DNA from: Neoscytalidium dimidiatum
Lineage: Eukaryota > Ascomycota > Dothideomycetes > Botryosphaeriales > Botryosphaeriaceae
Length of the DNA: 64,000 bases
NCBI GenBank assembly: GCA_037367355.1
Contig: CM074703.1
Span: 2,666,001-2,730,000, forward strand
Direction of reading: 5' to 3'
Part shown: piece after piece, positions 47,607 through 56,716 of the stretch
Layout: each line of letters starts with the position of its first letter
Numbering within the stretch: position 1 is the first letter of the stretch
Notes under the pieces: generated by a model
Database searches by the model: none
Told to the model about the DNA's origin: nothing
Seen by the model: the letters and a program-made list of their open reading frames with translations, nothing else
Program-made: the position numbers and the translations under genes

Positions 47607-49068
47607 TCACGGGCCACCCGCAACGCCAATACCCAAACTCTCCGGCCGCCGCTCCACGACCGCGTCGCCCGCAGCATCGAACTTCGGCGCGCTCGCCATG
47701 TCCGCCAGCGCGCCCGCCGCCCCCAGGCCCTCCTTCTCCCTTGTCTTCTCCACCGTCTTCTCCACCGTCTTCTCCACCGTCAGCACGTCCCGCCAATTCG
47801 GCTTCGGCTGCACGTCCAGCGTCTTGCTCACCCTGACGTCCTCCCGCAACAGCTCCCTGAACGCGGCGGCGCCCGAGCTCTCCTCCTTGAGCAGGCGATC
47901 CACGCGCTCCATGTAGCCGAGCTCGGCCTCCATGACGTTCTCGAGCACGAGCTCCTTGGACAGCCACTCCTCCTTGCGGCGCCGCTCCAGCGCCTCGACC
48001 TCGGCCTTCAGCTCCTCGCCCTCCTGCGTCGCCCACTGTATCTGCCGGTGCAGCAGCTTGACCAGCTCCGGCGCCGGCAGGTCCAGCTCCGCCGGCGAGA
48101 AGTGTATGTCGTGCGGGAACTTGCGCGTCAGCGGGCTGCCCGGCACCGTCGGGTCGAGTGGCCGGTAGGTGACGTTGTTGTGCTCGTACTCGTTCTCGAC
48201 GGGCGCCGCCGGCGCCTGTTGGCCTGCCGCGCTCGCCGAGTGCGGCGACGCGGGCATCGGCGAGCCGGACTTGTCGGTGCCGTTGTTCTTGAAGACGAGC
48301 CGTAGCCGCTGGTTCTTGTTGGACGGGTTGGACGAGTGGTGCTTCGGGACGGGGTCGGAGGGCCGTAGTGCCTCCGTCTCGTGGACGGTCCGCATGTGCT
48401 TTGCCAGGGCGTCGGAGCGCGTGAAGGCGCGGTCGCATTCTGAGAGTGTGTTAGAATCCACAAGTAAGACGCTACTTCCTGAGGCTCGGGATGGGGGGGA
48501 GGCACGCGGACGCCTTACCTGGCAGGGTGCAGTAGAAGGGCTTTTCCCTCGTGTGGCTGCGCATGTGTGCTCTCAGAGCGTAACCGCTGGCATGCGGGAT
48601 GCCTTTCCTGGCGCAGTCGGTCCACTCGCACGAGTACTTCTTCTGGCGGGTGCCGATGTGATCATCGTGCAAGTGATCGACCAGCTTGTCCATGTTCCCC
48701 AAATCGCCAGCCTCGCATCCCTCCCACTTGCAGACTGTGACTTGCTCCTGACCGTAGCTCTCCTCATCGTTTGGGCCTCCACCATAGCCCGGGTGATGTG
48801 GCGAGGCGGGGACACTTCCATCCGTGTCCTCGGAGATGTATATGTCGGCGTCGGCGTCAGGCGGTGGTTGTATCTCGGCGGAGGTGGCGCGGAAGTTTGC
48901 GAGGCCAGAGGACGGGCCGGCGCCGGTGCGCTGCCGTTTGGGTGGGCGTACACTGTCGTGGTCGGCATCATTGTACGTGTCGACGCTCAAGGAGCGGTCC
49001 TCGGTCTTGACGTCCTCCTGGAACTCATCAGAGGACAGCTCCGACAACGGCGATCCAGGCGATTCCAT
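47607..49068 (-). CDS. C2H2 zinc-finger protein, Iec1-like INO80 complex subunit
   Basis: Two exons on the minus strand, 49068-48519 and 48439-47607 (intron 79 nt), encode 460 residues. A Ser/Asp-rich leader with RPPKRQR, a probable nuclear signal, precedes three C2H2 fingers. Finger one is CKWEGC (113-118) with LVDHLHDDH; finger two is CEWTDC (147-152) with LRAHMRSH; finger three is C180-x4-C185 with SDALAKHMRTVH. The block GDLGNMDKLVDHLH and IGTRQKKYSCEWTDC is the part I recall from fission-yeast Iec1 and its relatives, a nuclear INO80 chromatin-remodelling subunit; the assignment is from memory. The middle has a coiled coil (about 290-350, EGEELKAEVEALERRRKEE). Near the C-terminus VEKT occurs three times in tandem from an exact 12-base repeat. 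Intron 1 falls inside finger three and is required to restore its Cys pair. Confidence 0.85.
47745..47780. repeat. 12-bp coding tandem repeat, three copies
   Basis: CTTCTCCACCGT repeated exactly three times; on the minus strand it encodes (TVEK)3 of the Iec1-like protein. Confidence 0.95.
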
Positions 49069-49843
49069 GGTGGCGCGGGTGCGTAAGTGCAGCGGCGGCC
49101 GTTGGAAGGAGGTCGATTGATGATGGCGGGAAGGGGACGACGAGGACGGGCGGCCATGGTGTTGAGCTGAGCTCGAGCTAACAGCTGCGCGCGCGCGGCC
49201 TGCCCAGCCGCCGCCCGCGTTCGAGCCGCGCTGCTTGCTCGCCGCGAGTCGCTGGCCACGATTCGTATGTCGTGGGCTGCGAACGAGCGGCCACTTCTAA
49301 ATCTGGCGCGGCGCCGCACAGAGGCCATTGCCGCACTGGCTCCCGCTTCAAATTCTCCAGGTCGCATCACCTCTTCACTTCACCACCTTCACCAACAGTG
49401 AACGGCGTACGCCCACCGCTCAACTACAGTTGCGCAAAATCATCGCTGTCAGCATGCGGTCCACAATCCTTGCTGCATGGGCCTGATACGCCATGCTACA
49501 GCATGAAGCATGCATGACACATTTAGTGAGCGCTTGTGAATGGCCAAAATTTTCGAGATGATGTCTCTCAATGAAAGGTACGTTTTATACGCATTATTCA
49601 GATTTCTTGCCTCAACTATTCTCCTGCCGAGTGATGTTAAAAAAGAATTCTGCAATGCCGATGGATCCTCGTTCGCGAGTAGATACCAGATGGCGACCAA
49701 ATCTACACTTGATCTGACGGTCTCTCCAATCATGACTCTCTCAATCAATCAATATCCACAGGCAGCTGGCTGACTTGCTCTGTTGATCAGATCTGAATGT
49801 AGTCGTATCGTATCTCGTCTAGCTAGTGAATCCGGAGGCATAT
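49069..49843. other. Spacer between the Iec1-like gene and the reductase gene
   Basis: 775 bases holding the Iec1-like promoter and the reductase 3' UTR. A minus-strand frame at 49449-49748 has fairly balanced composition but no start context, splice continuation or family signature, so I do not call it. Confidence 0.55.
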
Positions 49844-50948
49844 TTAGCCATTCAAGTGCGCCGCAGCAGCTTCCGGGTATCTTCCGCCCTTGACTTCTAT
49901 CCGCTGCAGGATCTCATCGATCTGAGTCATTTCCTCATCTGTCAAAGTGATTTCCTTAACGTTCTCCTTAACGCGCACGTCTGTGGAGGCTCCAGGGATG
50001 GGGATGATGGTAGGAAGGCCGTTTTTGCCGCTGTGCTGCCTGACCCAGGCAAGACCGACCTGCCCGAGTGTGACGCCCTTCTTCTTGGCAATCTTATCGA
50101 CCTCATCTGCCAGCTTTATGTTCTCACCGAAAACATCGGGCTGGAAGCGAGGCGAGAAGCGGCGGAAGTCACCTTCGGGAATGTCATTGATTGAACGAAT
50201 CTGGCCGGTCTGTTATAGCGCTATTAGCATTGCGGAAAGCCCATATGGACAGAGAGAAACTTACCAGGAATCCGCGGCCAAGGGGGGAGTAGGCAATAAT
50301 AGGAATGTTGAGTTCGCCGCAAGTCTTAGCGATATCGTTGTGTAAGATATCGGTGCTGTACATGGAAAATTCGACCTCAACGCAGGCGATAGGGTGGACC
50401 TTGGCGGCGCGTCTGATAGTCTGCGCGCTGACCTCGGACAGAGAAATCCCTCCGAGTTTACCAGCCTTGACGTACTCGGCAATGTAGGAGATGGTGTCCT
50501 CAATTGGAACCCTGTGGTCAACCCTGGCACACTCGAAAATGTCCAGGAACTTCTTGCCATCGAGGACCCGCAGGCACTCGTCAATGCTCCTTTGAATATT
50601 CTCGCGGCTGCCATCTGGCTCCAGCGTGCCCTTCTTCAAACCACCCTTGATGGAAATGACGACCTTATCGGCGTCCTCGGGGTACTTGGTGAAATAATCC
50701 CTGAGGAGGTGGAGCGAATTTAGCTCGGGCGTTCCGTAGAGCTCGCCACCATTCCAGAAGTTAGAGCCGCCCTCCAAAGCAGCCTTCATTGCCTTGAACG
50801 ACGTCTCAAATGGCTGAGGGTTGGCACGCCATGTCATACCTGGTGAGTGCCGTCAACATTACTTATCCACAGTCCGCAACGGAGCTCGAGCCATACCCAT
50901 GAGGCCGAAGCCCGTGGTCCCAACCTTCTTGCCTGCAATTTCAACCAT
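49844..50948 (-). CDS. Aldo-keto reductase, pyridoxal-reductase-like (Plr1/YakC type)
   Basis: Three exons on the minus strand, 50948-50897, 50839-50265 and 50209-49844, give 330 residues; introns 57 and 55 nt. The protein opens MVEIAGKKVGTTGFGLMGMTW, then GGSNFWNGGELYGTPE with the catalytic Tyr, VVISIKGG with the catalytic Lys, FECARVDHRVPIEDTI, AGKLGGISLSEVSAQTIRRA, ACVEVEFSMYSTDI, IPIIAYSPLGRGFLTGQI and PTIIPIPGAS for NADPH binding. This set matches fungal pyridoxal reductases, which reduce pyridoxal to pyridoxine with NADPH in the cytosol. The usual tetrad Asp and His are not at their canonical spots (WNGGE and ECARVD instead), which I believe is normal in this subfamily. Length is typical. 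The start is set by the spliced N-terminus. Confidence 0.9.
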
Positions 50949-51974
50949 TGTTTTGAGGGTTTGCGCTCGAATTAATGCCTGAGAAAAGCTTTTTCCAAGG
51001 TAAGTGGGGGAAGCTTGATAAAGCTGGCACGGGGTGTGGAAAAACGTCGATGAAGACAGAATGATGGCGCGGTTGCAATCGACTTTATTTAAAGCATTCA
51101 AGAGACGGCAGGCCGAAGCACTGACCAGGCATAACAGGAACACTTACTAGAATTTCCGAGTGACTTATTTGCTTACCTACGCGGTCTGCAGGTTTCGCGG
51201 AAAGGGATTTAGGGTTTGGGCGCAGACGAGGGGCATTCGTTCATGACGACGCCGATCTTACTTAAATCCGGTAATCTCCGACCGGCGTGGCGGGTCGTGG
51301 GCACGGATTTAGTGCAACTCTACGCCTCCCTCATCTCGCCGGCGGCATCTCGATGTCGCGTTAACTCCACAGTCCAAGCTAAGACCCCAGACTTTCCTTC
51401 AAACTCTAACCACGGGGGAGTCTCGTGCGCAGCACATTATTCCCGAAAAGTTCGGAGCCGTGCTTTCGTCCGATTGTCCGATGGTTTTCTCTCGACAAGA
51501 AGCATGTCGGCTGCCATTCAACCCGCCCGTTGAGGACTGCCTCACAGTCCACGGCTTTTTTATTTTCTGTGTGGTCATTGTTGACGCTTCTCTGGGATTG
51601 CCACGGGACGTAATTACGATCCGCCTGCGTCTCTTCTCCAATTCGAGAGCGCCCCCCCAGGAGTTACCCGAAAAATCCGTCTGATGATTGAGACTACCCT
51701 CTTGTGCGACGAAGAGATTGCATATAGCGTACTGAGTTGCATGAGTGTATGCTAGGACCCTAGTACCTTAGTCGGCGTAATTGTCCTTCCGATCGGATGG
51801 TTTAGTTCCGGCCTGGAAGCCTTAGGAGCTATCCCATATGGGCGAAATAGGTAAGTGTATGCAATATATTCTTCTATTGTATTTTTGGTTTGAGCATTGT
51901 GCACTAGATTCGCCAATCTGCTCAACCCAGGGAAAGGCAATCAATGCAGCCCAGCCCTCTAGATACACGATATT
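50949..51974. other. Reductase promoter / monooxygenase 3' region
   Basis: About 1 kb between two minus-strand genes. No gene seen. CGG/CCG-containing motifs such as CCGGTAATCTCCGACCGG near 51270 resemble zinc-cluster sites but could be chance. Confidence 0.5.
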
Positions 51975-53255
51975 TCAAGTGTCCACCTCCACACATTCGC
52001 CAAATGGTGGATGGTTGAAGAACCTGACACCACCTTGACGCGAACTCTCGATAGCTTCCGCCGCATACTCTCTCATCATCTGTTCGTATCTCCCCACACC
52101 CTCGGCCGATATGCGTCCGCCGTTCTCCGACAGTATCCCGGCTAGATTCGCTCCATCTCGGAAGGCAGTCACGGCGCCGACGCCGCCTGTGGGGGACATC
52201 GTATGAGCCGCATCTCCAATCAGCGTAACTGGCTCCTTTAGTGGTGTCCAAGATGCCATAACCGGTCTCATGCTCAGAACGCGCAATGCAGCTGCCTGTT
52301 TTGAATCCGCCAACTCGAATAGCGCACGTAGCCGTGGATGCCACTCTTCCGTCACCTGCGATGCCAACTTCCTTGCCCCCTCGCCCGTCATCTTCACCAA
52401 CTTCTCGTCCTCCACCCCAAAAGCCTCCTTCTGCGACACCAACACCCAGTACACATAGTCCTCTGGTAATCCCTCGACCTCGCCCCTCTGCGGAAATCGA
52501 ATCGCCTCGTACAGACACGTCACGGGGACACCGTCCTCCCGACTCTTGTCCTCCACCAACTTCATCACATCCAGCAGCCCCTCCCCCATCCTCTCCCTCA
52601 ACTCCTCCGTAATCGCCGTCTTCCCATATACCACCCTCCCCCTCGTATCCACCGGCCTCAGCGCGCCGCCCAAATACTGCCTCCTCACGCGCGACCTCGC
52701 CCCGTCCGCGATAACCAATAGCCTCCCCCTCGCACTCGTCCCGTCGTCGAACCGCGCCGTCACAACTTCCCCCTCAACCTCGTACGCCACGAACCCCTTC
52801 CCAAACTGGAGACAACCCGGCTCCAACCCCTCCATCAGCACCCCCCGCAACGTCGCCCGATCCGGCGTGTACGGCTTGCGCCGCTGCCGCCGCAGCACGC
52901 TGCGGGCGTGCCCGCCCGTGGGGTGCGCGCGCGCAACATCCTCCTCCTCCTCCTCGGCCGTCTGCGCGCTGAGCGTCGCGCCGCCGAGCGCGACCCGCGC
53001 GCAGGTTTGCTCGAAGCGCCGGAACGCATGCGGCGGGAGGGTCGACTCGAGCGCGTCGATGCCCTCGCCCGAGACGCGGATGCGGTAGCCTTGCGGGCGG
53101 GAGGTCGGGCTGGCGTCGCGCTCGAAGATGCGGTAGGGGATGCGTGCGCGCTGGAGGCCTTGGGCGAGGAGGAGCCCGCCCAGGCCGCTGCCGATGATGA
53201 GGATGGGCAGGTCGGGCGGCGTGATGGTGGTGGTGGTGGTGGTGGTTGTGGACAT
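51975..53255 (-). CDS. FAD-dependent monooxygenase (group A, salicylate-hydroxylase-like)
   Basis: Single exon, 426 residues from ATG 53255. The open frame continues 21 codons upstream but only to a TTG, so 53255 is the start. After a threonine run comes the FAD-binding GSGLGG with LLLAQGL and the acidic strand end IFERD. Later are RATLRGVLMEGL, VIADGARSRVRR (the DG motif for FAD and NAD(P)H) and LIGDAAHTMSPTGGVGA, the GD motif that binds the FAD ribityl chain. These define flavoprotein aromatic hydroxylases of the FAD_binding_3 type, soluble and using NAD(P)H and oxygen. The substrate cannot be read. The protein lacks a membrane segment. Upstream on the minus strand, a TATATATA-type box lies about 155 bases from the start. 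No biosynthetic partner gene adjoins it except the aldo-keto reductase about 1 kb downstream. Confidence 0.9.
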   Translation of the reverse strand: MSTTTTTTTTITPPDLPILIIGSGLGGLLLAQGLQRARIPYRIFERDASPTSRPQGYRIRVSGEGIDALESTLPPHAFRRFEQTCARVALGGATLSAQTAEEEEEDVARAHPTGGHARSVLRRQRRKPYTPDRATLRGVLMEGLEPGCLQFGKGFVAYEVEGEVVTARFDDGTSARGRLLVIADGARSRVRRQYLGGALRPVDTRGRVVYGKTAITEELRERMGEGLLDVMKLVEDKSREDGVPVTCLYEAIRFPQRGEVEGLPEDYVYWVLVSQKEAFGVEDEKLVKMTGEGARKLASQVTEEWHPRLRALFELADSKQAAALRVLSMRPVMASWTPLKEPVTLIGDAAHTMSPTGGVGAVTAFRDGANLAGILSENGGRISAEGVGRYEQMMREYAAEAIESSRQGGVRFFNHPPFGECVEVDT

Positions 53256-53410
53256 GTTGGTTTTTCGTTGGATGAAGTGATCGAAGATGATGACGCGGTA
53301 AGGTTCAAGGGAACGCAAGGGTAGGCGAGTATCTTTGGTATGCGGTGCTTGGTCTGCTAAGCTCTGGTGATCTGGAATGCTTGATTATCGTCCGGACGGC
53401 GCCCGAAAGC

Positions 53411-53420
53411 TTATATATAT
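53411..53420 (-). promoter_or_regulatory. TATA-like element of the monooxygenase gene
   Basis: ATATATATAA on the minus strand in a GC-rich promoter, about 155 bases upstream of ATG 53255. Confidence 0.5.
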
Positions 53421-54536
53421 CCATCCTCCCCATCGCGGACGCCAACAGTGCCACCATGTCATCCGTCCTGCCCTCCTTTCCGTCAGAATGCCGTCCGTTC
53501 CGCCTATTTTGCGTAGGCTAACGGCGTCGTGCCGCCTGTCGCCGGGCAATTGGGTGCAATTTGTCCCGCATGTGTTGCGTGGGGTCCGAAGGATTCTGCG
53601 GCCAGAGGATTAGCGTTGCGAGCTGCGCCCGCGCCCGTCTGACGGCGCCGCTTGCGTCGGGCCCGAAGCGCCCATTAATTTGCGTGTCCGTCCGTGTCTC
53701 GGGCCGAGCTCTATTGCTCACATATGCGTTCGGGACCGGCGGGCGCAAGGGACGGGCCGTGTTGGTGTTGCGGGATAGTGGCGTGAGTAGGTCAATGATA
53801 TCACTGTTTTTTTTTGTTTTTTTTTTGGTTGAACATAGATGTAAAGTTTGCTATATAGTATGTTGAATGCCGGATGTAGTAGATGGAAATTTGTGCCAAT
53901 GAGCCGGCATTGCTAGGGAAGTGTGCAAGGAGTAGTACAAAGCCAATTGTGCATATATCTAAAGACGGTATACCTGACTGGAAAAATTCTAACAATCAAA
54001 CTATTCTTACGCAATTCATAACATAAGTGATTGTTGGCTGGTGCTCAAACGACATGTTTGATTGTCATGTAGCGGTTCTGTTCGTCTGAGACAAGCGAGC
54101 TATGTACCTTGGGAAGTGCTCCACGATACCGTCCATCCAAACTCGCTTAGACATTCAGCCATGGATTGTAGCTCTAGAAACTTTGGGAGGGGCACATTGA
54201 AGCCAGTAGAATGGACGCACAATGCCCGGGGTAAATACCGGTGGTTGAGCAACATAAGCAAGCCCCTTCCACCTATATGAGCCTTCCTTTCCTCTGTTTT
54301 ATTAAACCTTTTCTTCCCCGTCAGGTGCTGGCCCGACATCTGGCCGTAAAAAAAAAGGTGTCAAAAGTCACCAACTAAAAACACAACTGAACACAAATTA
54401 TCCCCATCAACCAGCGAAAAAGCACCAATGAACCACCAAGCATCAATGAAAACAGAAACCATCAATCTTATCGAATGTTGCCTGGCGGTCCTAATATTGC
54501 GGGAGAAAAAAATGGCGGGGACCTCCGAAGTTTTTC

Positions 54537-54674
54537 ACCCGACGCACTTGGTATCTTTAAAAAAAAAGTTCTGGGCTCAAGGGTTACCTAGCTCACTTCG
54601 TGTACGAAGAAAAAGCCAGGGCTTAAGTATTACCCGGCTCACTTGTGATCTGAAAAAAGAAAAAAAAAAAGCCA
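54537..54674. repeat. Degenerate tandem repeat with A-rich ends
   Basis: Three related segments: 54537-54569, 54573-54618 and 54619-54674. The last two share GGGCTYAAG, TTACCY, GCTCACTT and an A-rich end before GCCA. The first shares ACCCG, CACTT, ATCT and an A run with the third. Confidence 0.6.
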
Positions 54675-56716
54675 CGAGGGGACTGCGCCGGAAACCGCAG
54701 GGGTGGGTGCGGAATCCCAGCAGAGCTAAGCTCTTTGGGGGACGACCTTGCACTTCTTGAGTTTTTTTTTAGTCAATATTATGACTACGCTGTGCATTAA
54801 AGAGAGAGCGGATGATTTGCTAACTATCTTCGTGGTACTGTTTAGAGGCCATCCGAATATACACAGCTTGAATGCCTGATATAAGAGATGATACATTTGG
54901 TATACTTGGCACTCGATACGGCTCCTCTAACCAGCTCGGTTCTAGTCCAAGTTTGTACGAACACCAAGTCAGCAACATTTCCTGCTAAAGCTGGTGCCCC
55001 GTATGCTGTGGAGTTGCATGGTCATGGTCTTTAATCATGTTAAAGCTCGTCTTGAAATAGGGACAAGCAATCTAGATAACCTTGCGCCTACATCTACCTT
55101 GGGCACTGCTTTTTACCGTCTAGCATTGCCAGATAAGCTGGAAATCTCATGAGAGTATTCGCTTTCCATCTTCTCTCACTCCAGATGCTGCTGCAACTGC
55201 TCCCTGTGTGCTGGGAATACCAGCTGACGCAAGTCACCCGCCGGCGATTCCCACCTATCCTTTGGCACTACTCCAGGATATTTACAATTATCTGTAGCCA
55301 CAGAAGCTCCTGATGGTGCCCACAGAACCAACTCGAGGATCCACACCCAAACCCACCATAACATTCCGGTTGGGAGGCCTGTATCTGCAACTCCGCTCAA
55401 GGGAGCGACCTGAATCATGGGACGAGATATTCCCTTGATTAGGCTGCACTGCATCAACTCCTTTCATTGGCGGAAGAAGACAAGGTGTCTTGATGAAGCG
55501 ATGCTCAGTCTCCCACATATGTTTTCGCGAGCTTTTATGACATTTTTGGAACAATGACGCCGCCGAGTGACGTCGGCGAGTTTGGAATGCATGCTTCCGA
55601 AAATTCCATGGGCTGTTCCCGTCCTTGGAAGAACTCTTTGAAAATAATGTAAAATAGAATCTCAATTAAGCACAGAGATATAGGAGGTGTCCGTAAATAT
55701 AGGTACCGCTCACGTCTAGTAGGTGTAGCCTCATAATAGGTGGTGTTCGTGAACATTTCGATTCGGCATTTTAGCCGATGAACGTATCTCAGGCAGTAAG
55801 TATACCATCCTTTGCAAACCTCCTCAAGTCCACTAAATCTGGCTCAAATCGCGCTATCGGGGATGTACGAATTTCTGTTAAAACTATGGTGTGGGACCCG
55901 TTCTAATTGCCCCTGTGTCGGTGCGAAATACGATGAAAATGAAAGTAACCGGAAACAAGGAGACTCCAGATATCCCATCATTTCACGCCTCAAAGTACTT
56001 TGCAGTATCGTCTCCAAATGCTGCTTACCAACGTGATTGATTATAGAAAAAGATTGAATAAGACAAATACCTACAGAGCAAGTAGTTGCAGGCAGGACAA
56101 AACCAAAAAGTCAGAGGAATATGTGTGCGGCTGAGCCCAGGACAGTGAATAAGCGACCTTGTCTTACCAGTCGTATCGTAACCTTCTTTCCTTAATAATA
56201 ATAGGACAGCTACAATCACTGTGTTGAGAGGCAGTCCTAAGGCTGCTGAAGCGCTGTTTCATAAAGAAGCTGATAAGTAGACAACCAGGCGGCCACATCG
56301 CCGTGCAGACCACCATAGAGCCACGTAACAGATCTGGTATCAAATGCAAGTCTTCATCTCACATTCTCCAATCTGATGCACATGCAATGCAGCTATGCAC
56401 AGATACAGAGTAGAAGAGCGCCCAAGACCAACACCACCCCCTGCAATCGGAAGAACGCACCAACACCAACATAGCGCCTCGCTCCTCCAGAAACATACAC
56501 GACATGCAACTAAAATAAAAAGTCAAGCAATGCAGATATGCAAAGCAACATTACAGACATCCCATCAAAGTAAGAAACGGAAAGGGAGGAAAAAGGCACG
56601 ATCGTAAAAATAGAGCTCAGAATACCAATGGCAGAAAAAGAAAAAAAAACCCAAGAAAAGAAGAAGAAACCCCATCATCCCTCATCATATCCTAACCACT
56701 GATACCTCCCTTCCCC

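Larger units (their letters stand above)
53256..56716. other. 3.5-kb gene-poor, AT-richer stretch
   Basis: Begins with the monooxygenase promoter. From about 53.8 to 56.7 kb the DNA is visibly AT-richer than the genes around it. It contains a degenerate tandem repeat at 54537-54674. Between 55.1 and 56.4 kb, minus-strand segments look weakly coding and intron-like but do not form a gene I can support. The end holds the 3' UTR of the LIM gene. Confidence 0.5.

Noticed and set aside
53256..53318. 21-codon N-terminal extension of the FAD monooxygenase
   Set aside because: It begins at TTG, has no ATG, and the FAD-binding strand follows directly after ATG 53255.
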